64,000 nt of DNA from LMUY01 sp965199165 (GTDB lineage: Bacteria; Pseudomonadota; Alphaproteobacteria; Acetobacterales; Acetobacteraceae), in assembly GCA_965199165.1 (NCBI GenBank), contig OZ240681.1, forward strand, positions 1,240,001 to 1,304,000, read 5' to 3'. The translations under genes were made by a program, and so were the position numbers. The notes beneath the pieces were generated by a model, which saw only the letters and a program-made list of their open reading frames with translations, was not told the origin of the DNA and did not search any database. Of the stretch, positions 16,507-25,549 are shown piece after piece; the first letter of the stretch is position 1; each line of letters opens with the position of its first letter.

Positions 16507-17838
16507 CTAAGCCTGCGCCACCTGCAGCCGCTCCACTGCCCGTGGGCGACCCATCAGCGGCAGCAGGCCGCGCATCTCGGGGCCGCGCTCCTCCCCGGTC
16601 AGCGCCAGGCGCAGCGGGTGGAACAGGGTGCGGCCGCGGCGCCCGGTGGCCGCCTTCAGCTGCTCCGTCCAGGCGGTCCACACGTCGGCGGTCCAGGGCT
16701 CGGACGGCAGCGCTGCCAGCGCCTGGCGCAGGAAGTCGCCCTCGCCCTCCACCACCGGCGGCACGATGTGGCCGGCGACCACGTCCCACCAGCCCCGCGC
16801 CTCCACCAGCATGTCGAGGTTGCCGCGCACCGCCTCCCAGAAGGCGGGGGTGGCGCCAGGCGGCAGCCTGTCCTGCACCGCCGCGAAATCCAACCCGTGC
16901 AGCACCCGGCGGTTGAGCGCCAGCAGCTGGCGGATATCGAAGCGCGGCGAGGAGCGGGAGTAGCGGGCAAGGTCGAACCCGGCGGCGAGCTGCGCCAGCT
17001 CGCAGGGCACCGGGTCGTCCGACGTGCCGAGCCGGGCGAGGTAGGCGGTGATCGCCGTCGGCTCCACCCCGTCCTGCCGCAGCCCGCGCAGCGAGAGCGA
17101 CCCGGTCCGCTTCGACAGCTTGCCGCCATCGTCGGCGACCAGCAGCGGCAGGTGCGCGAAGGCGATGGCGCCGGGATCGCCGCCCAATGCGGCCCAGATG
17201 TCCAACTGGACGGCGGTGTTGGTCACGTGGTCCTCGCCGCGCACGATATGGGTGATGCCGGTGGCCAGGTCGTCCACCACCGAGGTGAAGGTGTAGAGTG
17301 GCGTGCCGTCGGCGCGCACCAGCACCGGGTCCGAGATGGTGGGGAGGCGCACCTGCTTGTCGCCGAGCACCTGGTCCCGCCAGGCGATGGCGCCGTCGGA
17401 CAGGCGGAACCGCCAATAGGGCACCTTGCCGCCCGCCTCCGCCGCCGCGCGCTGCTCGGGCGTGAGCTTCAGCATGGCACGGTCGTAGACGGGAGGCAGC
17501 TTGCGGCGCAGGCGCCCGTCGCGCTTGGCCTGCAGCTCCACCTCGCTCTCGAAGCACGGGTAGAGCCGCCCTGCAGCCTCCAGCCGCCGCGCGGCCGTCT
17601 CGTACTCGGCCAGGCGGTCGGATTGGCGGAAGCTGCCGTCCCAGTCGAGGCCGAGCCAGCGGAGGTCCTGCTCGATGGCGGTGGCGAACTCCGGCCGGTT
17701 GCGCCCGGCGTCGGTGTCGTCCAGCCGGAGCAGGAACGTCCCGCCATGCCGCCGCGCCATCAGCCAGTTGGCGAGCGCGGCGCGGACGTTGCCGACATGC
17801 AGCAGCCCGGTCGGGGAGGGGGCGAAGCGGAGTTTCAT
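16507..17838 (-). CDS. gltX: Glutamyl-tRNA synthetase
   Basis: A 443-residue class I synthetase: RFAPSPTGLLHVGNVRAAL (HVGN variant of HIGH), the Glu-specific TRLDDTDAGRN-like stretch, GEDHVTNT and KLSKRTGS. It charges tRNA-Glu and, in bacteria of this group, possibly also tRNA-Gln for later amidation. Many Alphaproteobacteria have two gltX copies, and this shorter form could be either. It sits directly upstream of the DUF2721 gene, and the ATG start gives the canonical MKLRFAPSPTG. Confidence 0.95.
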   Translation of the reverse strand: MKLRFAPSPTGLLHVGNVRAALANWLMARRHGGTFLLRLDDTDAGRNRPEFATAIEQDLRWLGLDWDGSFRQSDRLAEYETAARRLEAAGRLYPCFESEVELQAKRDGRLRRKLPPVYDRAMLKLTPEQRAAAEAGGKVPYWRFRLSDGAIAWRDQVLGDKQVRLPTISDPVLVRADGTPLYTFTSVVDDLATGITHIVRGEDHVTNTAVQLDIWAALGGDPGAIAFAHLPLLVADDGGKLSKRTGSLSLRGLRQDGVEPTAITAYLARLGTSDDPVPCELAQLAAGFDLARYSRSSPRFDIRQLLALNRRVLHGLDFAAVQDRLPPGATPAFWEAVRGNLDMLVEARGWWDVVAGHIVPPVVEGEGDFLRQALAALPSEPWTADVWTAWTEQLKAATGRRGRTLFHPLRLALTGEERGPEMRGLLPLMGRPRAVERLQVAQA

Positions 17839-17866
17839 GCCTTCAGGTCATAATGGGAGTCGGGCG

Positions 17867-18703
17867 CTACGGCGAGGTGATGTCGACCTTGAACCACTTC
17901 ATCGACAGGGCCTTGGCAGTGCCGTCCGCCTTCATCGCCTGGATGGCGCCGTCGAACATGGCCTTCAGCTCCGGGTCGGTCTTGCGCAGCCCGACGCCCG
18001 AGCCGATGCCGGTGGGCCCGCCGCGCAGGAACGGCCCGGCCAGCACGGCCGCGTCGCCGCCGGGCTTCTCCAGGCTGGCGACCAGCGTGGCCTCGCTGCC
18101 GCAGATGGCGTCGATGCGGCCGGCCTGGATGTCCAGGTCCTCCTCCTGGGTGGTCTTGTAGGTGCGTATGTCGGCCAGGACGTCCTTCAGGTAGATGTTC
18201 GCCACGTCGGACTGGATGGTGCTGACCTGCACGCCCAGGATCTTGCCCTTCAGCGCCTCCCGCAGCGGCTCCAGCGCCTTCATCGCGGCGGCTTGGTCAT
18301 CGAGCTGGACCGTCTGCCCGGTCATGGGCAGCTTGCCCCCGGCGTCCTTGCTGATGACGAAGGTCGTGGGGCTGCCGACGTACGGGCCGGCGAAGGCCAG
18401 CACTTCCATGCGCTTCGGCGTGATGCTCATCGCCGCCATGATGGCGTCGTACTTGCCCGCCTGCAGGCCAGGGATGATGCCGTCCCAATCCTGGGCGATG
18501 ATGTCGCACTTGACCTTCATCCGGTCGCACAGCGCGTGGGCATAGTCGATCTCGAACCCGGTCAGCGTGCCGTCCGGCGCATGCATGTTGTAGGGCGGAA
18601 AGGCGCCCTCGGTGGCGATGGTGATGTGGGTCCAGTCCTTGGCATCAGCCGCGGGTGTGAAAGCCAGGACAAGGGCGGCAAGCGCGGCGGCAAGACGGGT
18701 CAT
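17867..18703 (-). CDS. Amino-acid ABC transporter substrate-binding protein (family 3)
   Basis: A 278-residue periplasmic binding protein: signal peptide (RLAAALAALVLAFTPAADA), then the family 3 pattern FPPYNMHAPDGTLTGFEID, GLQAGKYDAIMAAMSITPKR and AGRIDAICGSEATL. These proteins deliver polar amino acids or opines to HisQMP-type permeases. No permease or ATPase is next to it. A matching permease-permease-ATPase operon without a binding protein lies at 29.2-31.3 kb and is the obvious candidate partner. Start ATG at 18703 is chosen because it begins the signal peptide. Confidence 0.9.
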   Translation of the reverse strand: MTRLAAALAALVLAFTPAADAKDWTHITIATEGAFPPYNMHAPDGTLTGFEIDYAHALCDRMKVKCDIIAQDWDGIIPGLQAGKYDAIMAAMSITPKRMEVLAFAGPYVGSPTTFVISKDAGGKLPMTGQTVQLDDQAAAMKALEPLREALKGKILGVQVSTIQSDVANIYLKDVLADIRTYKTTQEEDLDIQAGRIDAICGSEATLVASLEKPGGDAAVLAGPFLRGGPTGIGSGVGLRKTDPELKAMFDGAIQAMKADGTAKALSMKWFKVDITSP

Positions 18704-18756
18704 TGAATCGGTCCTCGGGATCGTTCGTGCGACCATGCCGTGAGTCCGCAACCCTG

Positions 18757-19139
18757 TCATGGTGCAGCAAGCGCCACCCGCTCCAATCGTTTGTCCAGCG
18801 TGACCAGCTCCGCCTTCAGGTATCGGGCAAGCCAAAGGTAACTGGCGTCATACGCCGTCAGCCCCGTCGCCAACGCCAAATCGACGACCTCTGCGAACAC
18901 GACGGTCCTTACCGCAATACCGCAATCGGGATACGAGAGCGGCTTTCCAAGCCGCGCATCACCAGATCGCGTGTCGTGGGCGCCCTGCCCAGCTTCTTCC
19001 AGGCCACATTCGCCAATTCAAAGTCGAGCAACGGCGTCGACCACAGCTCGGCAGCCGTGAATCGCTCGGCCATGGCTGGCCCATCAGGCTCTCCGAAGCA
19101 GATGGCTGCCACCGCCGAGGCATCCACGACGACTATCAT
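18757..19139 (-). pseudogene. PIN-domain toxin (FitB/VapC-like), frameshifted
   Basis: The first frame (ATG at 19139) encodes the N-terminal half of a PIN domain: VVVDASAVAAICFGE with Asp6, and LLDFELANVAWKK with a conserved Glu. It stops at 18909. The rest continues in another frame to 18757: FAEVVDLALATGLTAYDASY and LVTLDKRLERVA, holding the remaining PIN Asp residues. The break lies at a perfect 8-bp tandem duplication (ACCGCAAT twice, 18911-18926). Removing one copy restores a continuous ~124-residue PIN protein. PIN toxins are ribonucleases held by the antitoxin encoded just upstream. As read, the toxin is inactive unless the duplication is a sequencing error or phase-variable. Confidence 0.85.
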
Positions 19140-19145
19140 TTCGGT

Positions 19146-19394
19146 TCACCGGTCGCGATCTTCTCGGATCATCTGCGCCGACTCGGAGGGCGATCGCAGA
19201 CCGATCGCATCGTGCTCGGCAATGATGTCGCGCGCGATGTCTCCCGGGTCTCTCCATGGCATGATCTCGGTCGCCGCGCGCTTGAGGATCACCATCAACT
19301 CCCCTTGTAGCGATCGATGATTCAGCTCTGCTCGTCGCCGGAGCCTCTCGACAACATCGTCGGGCGCGTTCTTGATCGACAGGGTGACGGGCAT
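19146..19394 (-). CDS. FitA/VapB-like antitoxin (ribbon-helix-helix)
   Basis: An 82-residue protein with an N-terminal ribbon-helix-helix DNA-binding part (TLSIKNAPDDVVERLRRRAE, then LNHRSLQGELMVIL), typical of FitA-like antitoxins, and an acidic/basic C-terminal tail that would wrap the PIN toxin. It lies 6 bp upstream of the PIN gene, the usual antitoxin-toxin order. Such proteins bind the toxin and repress their own promoter. The antitoxin is intact although the toxin is frameshifted. Confidence 0.85.
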   Translation of the reverse strand: MPVTLSIKNAPDDVVERLRRRAELNHRSLQGELMVILKRAATEIMPWRDPGDIARDIIAEHDAIGLRSPSESAQMIREDRDR

Positions 19395-19498
19395 CTGGGC
19401 GGCTCCAAATCGGCTCCGATCTGGAACTTACCGCCACCTCAACACCCCGGCAACGACGTGCTACACGGCGGCAGCGCCCATCCGGAGGAGCCCGGTCC

Positions 19499-20194
19499 GT
19501 GAAAACCGCCATCGTCGTCTTCCCCGGCACCAACCGCGAGCGCGACGTGGCCATCGCGTTGCACCGGGCCACCGGGCGGCGGCCAGCCACGCTTTGGCAC
19601 CGGGAGACGGCGTTGCCGGATGGGACCGACCTGGTGGTCCTGCCAGGGGGCTTCTCCCACGGCGACTACCTGCGCTGCGGCGCCATGGCGGCACACTCGC
19701 CCATCATGCCGGCGATCCATGCCTTCGTGGCACGGGGCGGCCACGTGCTCGGCATCTGCAACGGCTTCCAGATCCTGACGGAGGCGCAGCTGCTGCCGGG
19801 CGCCCTGCTGCGCAACGCGGCGCTGCGCTTCCTGTCGCGCGACTGCCACCTGCGGGTGGAGCGGGCGGGAACCGCCTTCACCCGGCACTACCAGGCCGGG
19901 CAGGTGTTCCGCGCCCCCATGGCGCATGGCGACGGCAACTACGCCGCGGACGAGGCGACGCTCAACCGGCTGGAGGGCGAGGGCCGCGTCGCCTTCCGCT
20001 ACGTCACGCCAGGGGGCGAGACGACGGCGGCGGCCAACCCCAACGGCTCCGCTCGGGCGATCGCGGGCGTGTACAGCGCCAACGGCCGCGTGCTCGGCCT
20101 GATGCCGCACCCGGAGGACCTGGTGGACCCGCTGATGGGCGGCACGGACGGCGCGCCGCTGTTCGCCGGGCTGGTGGAGGCGCTGGCGGCATGA
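19499..20194 (+). CDS. purQ: FGAM synthase, glutaminase subunit PurQ
   Basis: A 231-residue class I glutamine amidotransferase. It carries VVFPGTNRERD, LPGGFSHGDYLRCG, the nucleophile elbow GICNGFQIL (Cys) and the MPHPED catalytic His-Glu pair near the C-terminus. It supplies ammonia to PurL in the fourth step of purine synthesis. GTG start, followed by an ATGA overlap with purL, so the two are co-translated. The third subunit, PurS, is encoded at 32.5 kb on the other strand. Confidence 0.96.
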   Translation: MKTAIVVFPGTNRERDVAIALHRATGRRPATLWHRETALPDGTDLVVLPGGFSHGDYLRCGAMAAHSPIMPAIHAFVARGGHVLGICNGFQILTEAQLLPGALLRNAALRFLSRDCHLRVERAGTAFTRHYQAGQVFRAPMAHGDGNYAADEATLNRLEGEGRVAFRYVTPGGETTAAANPNGSARAIAGVYSANGRVLGLMPHPEDLVDPLMGGTDGAPLFAGLVEALAA

Positions 20195-22377
20195 ACCGCG
20201 ACGTCAACCAGGCGCTGGCCAAGGAATTCGGCCTCAGCGCCGACGAATACGCCCGCGTGCTGGCGATTATGGGCCGCACCCCGAGCCTGACGGAGCTTGG
20301 CATCTTCTCCGTCATGTGGTCGGAGCATTGCTCCTACAAATCCTCCCGCGTCTGGCTGAAGACGCTGCCGACCACGGCGCCTTGGGTGATCCACGGCCCC
20401 GGCGAGAACGCGGGCGTGGTCGATATCGGCGAGGGGTTGGCCGCCATCTTCAAGATGGAGTCGCACAACCACCCCTCCTTCATCGAGCCCTACCAGGGAG
20501 CGGCCACCGGCGTCGGCGGCATCCTGCGCGACGTGTTCACCATGGGCGCGCGGCCGGTCGCCAACCTCAACGCCCTGCGCTTCGGCAGCCCGGACCATCC
20601 GGCGACCAAGCGGGTGGTGGACGGCGTGGTGCGCGGCATCGGCGGCTACGGCAACTGCGTGGGCGTGCCGACGGTGGGCGGCGAGGTGAACTTCCACCCG
20701 GCCTATAACGGCAACCCGCTGGTCAACGCGATGACGGTGGGGATCGCCCCCCGCGACCGCATCTTCCTGTCCGCCGCCGCCGGCGTGGGCAACCCGGTGG
20801 TCTATGTCGGCAGCCGCACCGGGCGGGACGGCATCCACGGCGCCACCATGGCCTCCGCCGAGTTCGGCGCGGACAGCGAGAGCAAGCGCCCCACCGTGCA
20901 GGTGGGCGACCCCTTCACCGAGAAGCTGCTGATCGAGGCCTGCCTGGAGCTGATGGCCACGGACGCCATCGTCGCGATTCAGGACATGGGCGCGGCCGGC
21001 CTCACCTCCTCCGCGGTGGAGATGGCGGGCAAGGGCGGCGTCGGCATCCTGCTGGACCTGGACGCGGTGCCGCAGCGCGAGACGGGCATGACCGCCTACG
21101 AGATGATGCTGTCCGAGAGCCAGGAGCGCATGCTGATGGTGCTGCGGCCGGACCGGCAGGACATGGCGCGCGCCATCTTCGAGAAGTGGGAGCTGGATTT
21201 CGCCGTCATCGGCCACCTGACCGATACCGGCCGCATCGTGGTCACGCATCGCGGCGCGGTCGAGGCGGACATCCCGCTCGACCCGCTGGCGGAACAGGCG
21301 CCGCTCTACCAGCGCCCGACCGAAGCCACGGCGCCGCAGCCGGCGCTGGATGCGGTGGCGAGTGAGGTCGGCGTGCTGGATGCCCTGGTGACGCTGATCG
21401 GCTGCCCGGATCTGTGCTCCCGCGCCTGGGTGTGGGACCAGTACGACAGCACCATCGGCGGGCAGACCGCCAAGCGGCCCGGCGCGGCCGACGCGGCCAT
21501 CGTCCGGATCGAGGACCGCTCCCTCGCGCTGGCGCTGACCACCGACTGCACGCCGCGCTACTGCGCCGCCGACCCGCGCACCGGCGGCATGCAGGCGGTG
21601 GCGGAGGCGTGGCGCAACATCACCGCGACCGGGGCCACGCCGCTTGCCGTGACCGACAACATGAACTTCGGCAACCCCGAGAAGCCGGCGGTGATGGGGC
21701 AGTTCGCCGCCGCCATCGCCGGGATGGCCGCGGCCTGCACCGCGCTCGACTTCCCCGTCGTCAGCGGCAACGTCAGCCTCTACAACGAGACGGACGGGGC
21801 GCCGATCCTTCCCACCCCCGCCATCGGCGGCCTGGGCGTGATCGCCGATGCCGCGCGCGCCGTGGGGCTGGCGCTGCGGCCCGGGCTGGAGCTGGCGGTG
21901 GTGGGCCGCACCGAAGGCTGGCTCGGCCAGTCGCTGTGGCTGCGCGAGGTCGCGGGGCTGGAGCAGGGGCCGCCGCCGCCAGTGGACCTGGCCGCGGAGC
22001 GGCGGAACGGCGACTTCGTGCGGGCGCAGATCGCCGCCGGACAGGTTGCAGCCTGCCACGACGCCTCCGATGGCGGGCTGCTGGTCGCGGTGGCGGAGAT
22101 GGCGCTGGCCGGCGACACCGGCGTGCACCTGGCCGGGCTGCCGAAAGGGCTCGATCCGAACGCCTGGTGGTTCGGCGAGGATCAGGGCCGCTACCTCGTG
22201 GCCGTGTCCGACGCGGCCGCCTTCATGCTGGCCGCCGACGCGGCGGACGTGCCGGTGCAGCGGCTCGGGGCCGCCATGGGGGACCGGATCACCCTGGCCG
22301 ATGGCAGCTTCGTGGCGCTCGCGACGCTGCGGGCGGCGCATGAGCGCTTCTTCCCCACCTGGATGGGGGAGGTTTGA
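20191..22377 (+). CDS. purL: FGAM synthase, large subunit PurL (small type)
   Basis: A 728-residue PurL of the small, three-subunit type. It has the AIR-synthase fold with SVMWSEHCSYKSSR, HGPGENAGVVDIG, KMESHNHPSF, GVGGILRDVFTMGARP and the repeated second half (TTDCTPRYCAADP, AVTDNMNFGNPEKP). It makes FGAM from FGAR using ammonia from PurQ and needs PurS. The ATG overlaps the purQ stop. The ~730-residue length, rather than ~1300, agrees with separate PurS and PurQ genes. Confidence 0.97.
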   Translation: MNRDVNQALAKEFGLSADEYARVLAIMGRTPSLTELGIFSVMWSEHCSYKSSRVWLKTLPTTAPWVIHGPGENAGVVDIGEGLAAIFKMESHNHPSFIEPYQGAATGVGGILRDVFTMGARPVANLNALRFGSPDHPATKRVVDGVVRGIGGYGNCVGVPTVGGEVNFHPAYNGNPLVNAMTVGIAPRDRIFLSAAAGVGNPVVYVGSRTGRDGIHGATMASAEFGADSESKRPTVQVGDPFTEKLLIEACLELMATDAIVAIQDMGAAGLTSSAVEMAGKGGVGILLDLDAVPQRETGMTAYEMMLSESQERMLMVLRPDRQDMARAIFEKWELDFAVIGHLTDTGRIVVTHRGAVEADIPLDPLAEQAPLYQRPTEATAPQPALDAVASEVGVLDALVTLIGCPDLCSRAWVWDQYDSTIGGQTAKRPGAADAAIVRIEDRSLALALTTDCTPRYCAADPRTGGMQAVAEAWRNITATGATPLAVTDNMNFGNPEKPAVMGQFAAAIAGMAAACTALDFPVVSGNVSLYNETDGAPILPTPAIGGLGVIADAARAVGLALRPGLELAVVGRTEGWLGQSLWLREVAGLEQGPPPPVDLAAERRNGDFVRAQIAAGQVAACHDASDGGLLVAVAEMALAGDTGVHLAGLPKGLDPNAWWFGEDQGRYLVAVSDAAAFMLAADAADVPVQRLGAAMGDRITLADGSFVALATLRAAHERFFPTWMGEV

Positions 22378-22429
22378 CACCGCCGCCGCGTCTCACCATA
22401 TCATGATGCAACCGCGAGAGTGCTGTTTC

Positions 22430-22660
22430 ATGGCCATGGCCGCCAGTGAGATCGAGGCGATGATACGGGCGGCCCTGCCGGACGCGCGGGTCACGGTCGA
22501 GGATTTGGCCGGCGATGGCGACCATTACGCCGCGACCGTCACCAGCGAGAGCTTCCGCGGCCTTTCACGGGTGAAACAGCATCAACTGGTCTACGCTGCG
22601 TTGCGCGGCCGGATGGGCGGGGAGCTCCACGCCTTGGCCCTGCAAACCTCTGCCCCCTGA
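22430..22660 (+). CDS. BolA family protein
   Basis: A 76-residue BolA-fold protein. The helix-turn segment is GLSRVKQHQLVYAALRGRMGGELHAL, with the conserved His likely used with the CGFS glutaredoxin to bind a [2Fe-2S] cluster, and the strand VEDLAGDGDHYAATVTSE. BolA-Grx pairs act in Fe-S delivery and iron sensing. The monothiol glutaredoxin gene follows 31 bp downstream, which supports that role. The start is ATG at 22430 with GAGAG upstream. Confidence 0.92.
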   Translation: MAMAASEIEAMIRAALPDARVTVEDLAGDGDHYAATVTSESFRGLSRVKQHQLVYAALRGRMGGELHALALQTSAP

Positions 22661-22691
22661 CGATTCCAGCCCTCAAACCGGAGATACGACG

Positions 22692-23033
22692 ATGATCGAC
22701 GCGACCGTGACCGACCGCATCAAGAAGGACATCACCGATAACCGGGTGATGCTGTTCATGAAGGGCAACGCCCTGTTCCCGCAATGCGGCTTCTCCGCCC
22801 GGGTCGTGCAGATCCTCAGCCACATGGGCGTGCCGTTCCAGACCGCCAACGTGCTGGAGGATGCCGGGCTGCGCGAGGGCATCAAAGCCTTCTCGCAGTG
22901 GCCGACCATCCCGCAACTCTACGTCGACGGTGAGTTCGTGGGTGGCTGCGACATCGTGACGGAGATGTTCCAGTCCGGCGAGTTGGAGACGCTGATGACG
23001 GAGAAGGGCGTCCCGCATCAGGCCGCCGCGTAA
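22692..23033 (+). CDS. grxD: Monothiol glutaredoxin, Grx4 family
   Basis: A 113-residue glutaredoxin with active site CGFS (PQCGFSARVVQIL), MLFMKGN before it, and the glutathione-binding WPTIPQLYVDGEFVGGCDI. CGFS glutaredoxins bind and hand over [2Fe-2S] clusters, usually with BolA, whose gene is just upstream. GGAG upstream supports the ATG. A DUF2461 reading frame follows with no clear start of its own. Confidence 0.96.
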   Translation: MIDATVTDRIKKDITDNRVMLFMKGNALFPQCGFSARVVQILSHMGVPFQTANVLEDAGLREGIKAFSQWPTIPQLYVDGEFVGGCDIVTEMFQSGELETLMTEKGVPHQAAA

Positions 23034-23049
23034 CGCCGTCGCGGCCGGG

Positions 23050-23760
23050 TTCGCCGGGTTCCGCCCGGCCGCCTTCGCCTTCCTCCGTGGACTCGCGGCG
23101 AACCAGGCCAAGCCCTGGTTCGAGGAGCATCGTGCGACCTACGAGCAGGAGGTGCGGGGGCCCGCCATGGCTCTGGCCGAGGCCGTAGCTGCGGAGTTTG
23201 CCCGGCGGGACATCCCGCTGACGGGCGATGCCAAGCGCTCCCTGTTCCGCATCAACCGCGACGTCCGGTTCAGCAAGGACAAGTCGCCCTACAAGACCCA
23301 TGCCGGGGTCATCTGGATGCGACCGGGCTTCAAGAAGGAGAGCGCCGGCGTCGCCTACCTGCACATCGCCGACGAGGGATGCTTCCTGGGTGGCGGGTTC
23401 TGGGAGGTGGAACGACCGCAGCTGGACGCCATCCGGGCGGAAATCCGGGCCGACCCGGCGGCGTTCACCGCCGCGTTGGACGCGGCTGGTGCGGCTGGCC
23501 TGGCGCTGGACACCACCGACTGCATGGCCCGCATGCCGCGCGGCTTCGAGGACGTGACCGACCCGGCGCTGGTCCCGGCCATCAAGGCCCGCCACCTGCT
23601 CGTCAAGCGCGATCTGCTGAAGCGCGACGTCGGCTCCGCCGCACTGGTGGACCAGGTGGTGACTGCCACGGAAGCGATGCTGCCGTTCCTACGGTTCGGC
23701 TGGGATGCGGTTGCCGACGCCGGTCCGCCGCCGGCGTGGAGCCTGCTGGACCACCGCTGA
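23050..23760 (+). CDS. DUF2461 family protein (start codon unclear)
   Basis: The family hallmark INRDVRFSKDKSPYKTH is present, with WMRPGFKKES, GGGFWEVER and PRGFEDV further on. DUF2461 proteins (about 220 residues) have no known function. The conserved N-terminus (GFRPAAFAFLRGL, PWFEEHRATYE) is read in frame from about 23050, but no ATG, GTG or TTG lies between the in-frame stop at 22996 and the GTG at 23152, which would cut off this conserved part. The coordinate marks where family-like sequence begins. It may use a rare start, have lost its start by mutation, or reflect a sequence error. Confidence 0.75.
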   Translation, partial: FAGFRPAAFAFLRGLAANQAKPWFEEHRATYEQEVRGPAMALAEAVAAEFARRDIPLTGDAKRSLFRINRDVRFSKDKSPYKTHAGVIWMRPGFKKESAGVAYLHIADEGCFLGGGFWEVERPQLDAIRAEIRADPAAFTAALDAAGAAGLALDTTDCMARMPRGFEDVTDPALVPAIKARHLLVKRDLLKRDVGSAALVDQVVTATEAMLPFLRFGWDAVADAGPPPAWSLLDHR

Positions 23761-23811
23761 CAGGGCGGGCGAAGGCGCCTATGTCCGCCCCGCGAAGCAA
23801 GGAGACGCACT

Positions 23812-25188
23812 GTGGCCTATGATTTCGACCTGTTCGTCATTGGCGGCGGCTCCGGCGGCGTGCGGTGCGCCCGCATCGCGGCCGGGCATGGCGCCCGCGT
23901 GGCGGTGGCGGAAAGCACCCATTGGGGCGGCACCTGCGTCAACGTCGGCTGCGTCCCGAAGAAGCTGATGGTGATGGCGGCCGATTACGGCATGGCGGCC
24001 GAGGACAGCCGCGGCTTCGGCTGGGACACGCAGCGTGGCACGTATGATTGGGCGCGCTTCATCGCGACCAAGGACGCCGAGATCGCCCGGTTGAACGGCA
24101 TCTACGTCAAGCTGCTGACCGGCGCCGGCTGCACCATCTTCGATGCCCGGGCCACCTTCATCGATGCTCATACGCTGGATGTGGGCGGCCAGCTTGTCAC
24201 CGCCGAGCGCATCGTCATCGCCGTGGGCGGCCACCCGCTGCGGCCGGACATGCCGGGTTGCGAGCTGGGCATCGTGTCGGACGACGCCTTCCACCTTCAG
24301 GCATTGCCACGCCGCGTGATGCTGATCGGTGCCGGCTACATCGCGGTCGAGTTCGCGGGTATCTTCGCGGGGCTCGGCGCGGAGGTGGAGCTGGTCTGCC
24401 GCCCGCCCTTGCCGCTGCGGGGCTTCGACCACGACCTGCGGGAGGCGCTGGCGGAGGCGTTGCGGGCGCAGGGCGTCCGGCTGCATTGCGGCACCGCGCC
24501 GTCGAAGGTGGAGCGGGTCGGCGACCGCTACGAAGTCCACCTGATGGACGGGACGGTGCGGGAGACGGACCTGGTGTTCTGGGCCGCGGGCCGCCGCCCG
24601 AACACAAGCGGCCTAGGCTTGGAGGCCGCCGGCGTGGCGACGACGGATAGCGGCGCGGTGGTGGTGGATCCCGAACACCAGACCAGCCAGCCGCACATCT
24701 ACGCCATCGGCGACGTATCCAACCACATGAACCTGACGCCGGTTGCGATCGCGGAAGGCCACATGCTGGCGGACAAGCTGTTCGGTCCGCAGCCTCGCCA
24801 CTGGAACTTCGACGCGGTTGCGACCGCGGTGTTCAGCCACCCTCCCATGGCCACGGTCGGCCTGACGGAGGAGGACGCCGCGGCACGCTTCCCGGTGGAC
24901 ATCTACCTGACGGCGTTCACGCCGATGCGACACCTCCTGACCGGCCGGCATTCGCGTTCGCTGATGAAGCTGGTGGTGGAACAATCCAGCCAGCGCGTGG
25001 TGGGCGCCCACATGCTGGGCGACGACGCGCCGGAGATGATGCAGGGCATCGCGGTGGCCATGAATGCGGGCGCGACCAAGGCCGACTTCGACCGCACGAT
25101 CGGCATCCATCCGACCGGCGCGGAGGAATGGGTGACGATGCGCACCCGCACGCGCGTTGCCGGAGTGGAAGCCAAGGCGGCGGAGTAG
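23812..25188 (+). CDS. gor: Glutathione-disulfide reductase
   Basis: A 458-residue FAD/NAD(P)-disulfide oxidoreductase. It has GGGSGGVRCAR (FAD), redox cysteines in GGTCVNVGCVPKK, the second nucleotide fold GAGYIAVEFAGIFAGLGAEV, FAD motif HIYAIGDV and the C-terminal HPTGAEEWVTM with the catalytic His-Glu. The CVNVGC motif and overall pattern fit glutathione reductase over dihydrolipoamide dehydrogenase or mercuric reductase. The GTG start has AAGGAG upstream. Its position after bolA-grxD makes a small glutathione/Fe-S group. Confidence 0.93.
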   Translation: MAYDFDLFVIGGGSGGVRCARIAAGHGARVAVAESTHWGGTCVNVGCVPKKLMVMAADYGMAAEDSRGFGWDTQRGTYDWARFIATKDAEIARLNGIYVKLLTGAGCTIFDARATFIDAHTLDVGGQLVTAERIVIAVGGHPLRPDMPGCELGIVSDDAFHLQALPRRVMLIGAGYIAVEFAGIFAGLGAEVELVCRPPLPLRGFDHDLREALAEALRAQGVRLHCGTAPSKVERVGDRYEVHLMDGTVRETDLVFWAAGRRPNTSGLGLEAAGVATTDSGAVVVDPEHQTSQPHIYAIGDVSNHMNLTPVAIAEGHMLADKLFGPQPRHWNFDAVATAVFSHPPMATVGLTEEDAAARFPVDIYLTAFTPMRHLLTGRHSRSLMKLVVEQSSQRVVGAHMLGDDAPEMMQGIAVAMNAGATKADFDRTIGIHPTGAEEWVTMRTRTRVAGVEAKAAE

Positions 25189-25243
25189 ACTTGCACCCGC
25201 CTCGATCACCGCAGATGCGGTCCATATGAGCTTGGAGGCGACT

Positions 25244-25549
25244 ATGCTGGAAACCAATGAGTCCAAAATCGACGTCCAAGAAGCCATTAGCACCGCGAAG
25301 GCCTACATCGGTAAGTTGTTCAAGTCCGATGGCGCGATCAACATCGGACTCGAAGAAGTCGCATTCGATGAGCTTGAGAATTGTTGGAGAATCACAGTCG
25401 GATTTACCCGGCCATGGGATACGACGCCGCTTAAAGGCGGTATAGCGACTTCCTTTCTTTTCCCAGGATCTGCCCCACGAACTTACAAGGTGGTGGGCAT
25501 CTCTGCCGTTGATGGTAAAGTGACCCAAATCACTAATCGGCCGGTGTGA
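25244..25549 (+). CDS. Small PepSY-like protein paired with a PIN-domain gene
   Basis: A 101-residue soluble protein. The pattern is one N-terminal helix (VQEAISTAKAYIGKLF) then several strands: LEEVAFDE, CWRITVGFTRPW, TYKVVGISAVDGKVTQI. This alpha-beta-beta-beta order resembles PepSY/cystatin-like folds; the match is by eye only. The start is the ATG at 25244 with GGAGG seven bases upstream. Its stop overlaps the GTG of the following PIN gene (GTGA), implying joint translation. It could be the antitoxin or immunity partner of the PIN protein, although no DNA-binding domain is visible. GC content is lower than that of the flanking housekeeping genes. Confidence 0.7.
   Translation: MLETNESKIDVQEAISTAKAYIGKLFKSDGAINIGLEEVAFDELENCWRITVGFTRPWDTTPLKGGIATSFLFPGSAPRTYKVVGISAVDGKVTQITNRPV

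Noticed and set aside
15938..17557. N-terminal extension of the cysS frame to 986 codons
   Set aside because: The extra part is antisense or off-frame sequence through gltX and DUF2721, both of which have clear family motifs in their own frames.
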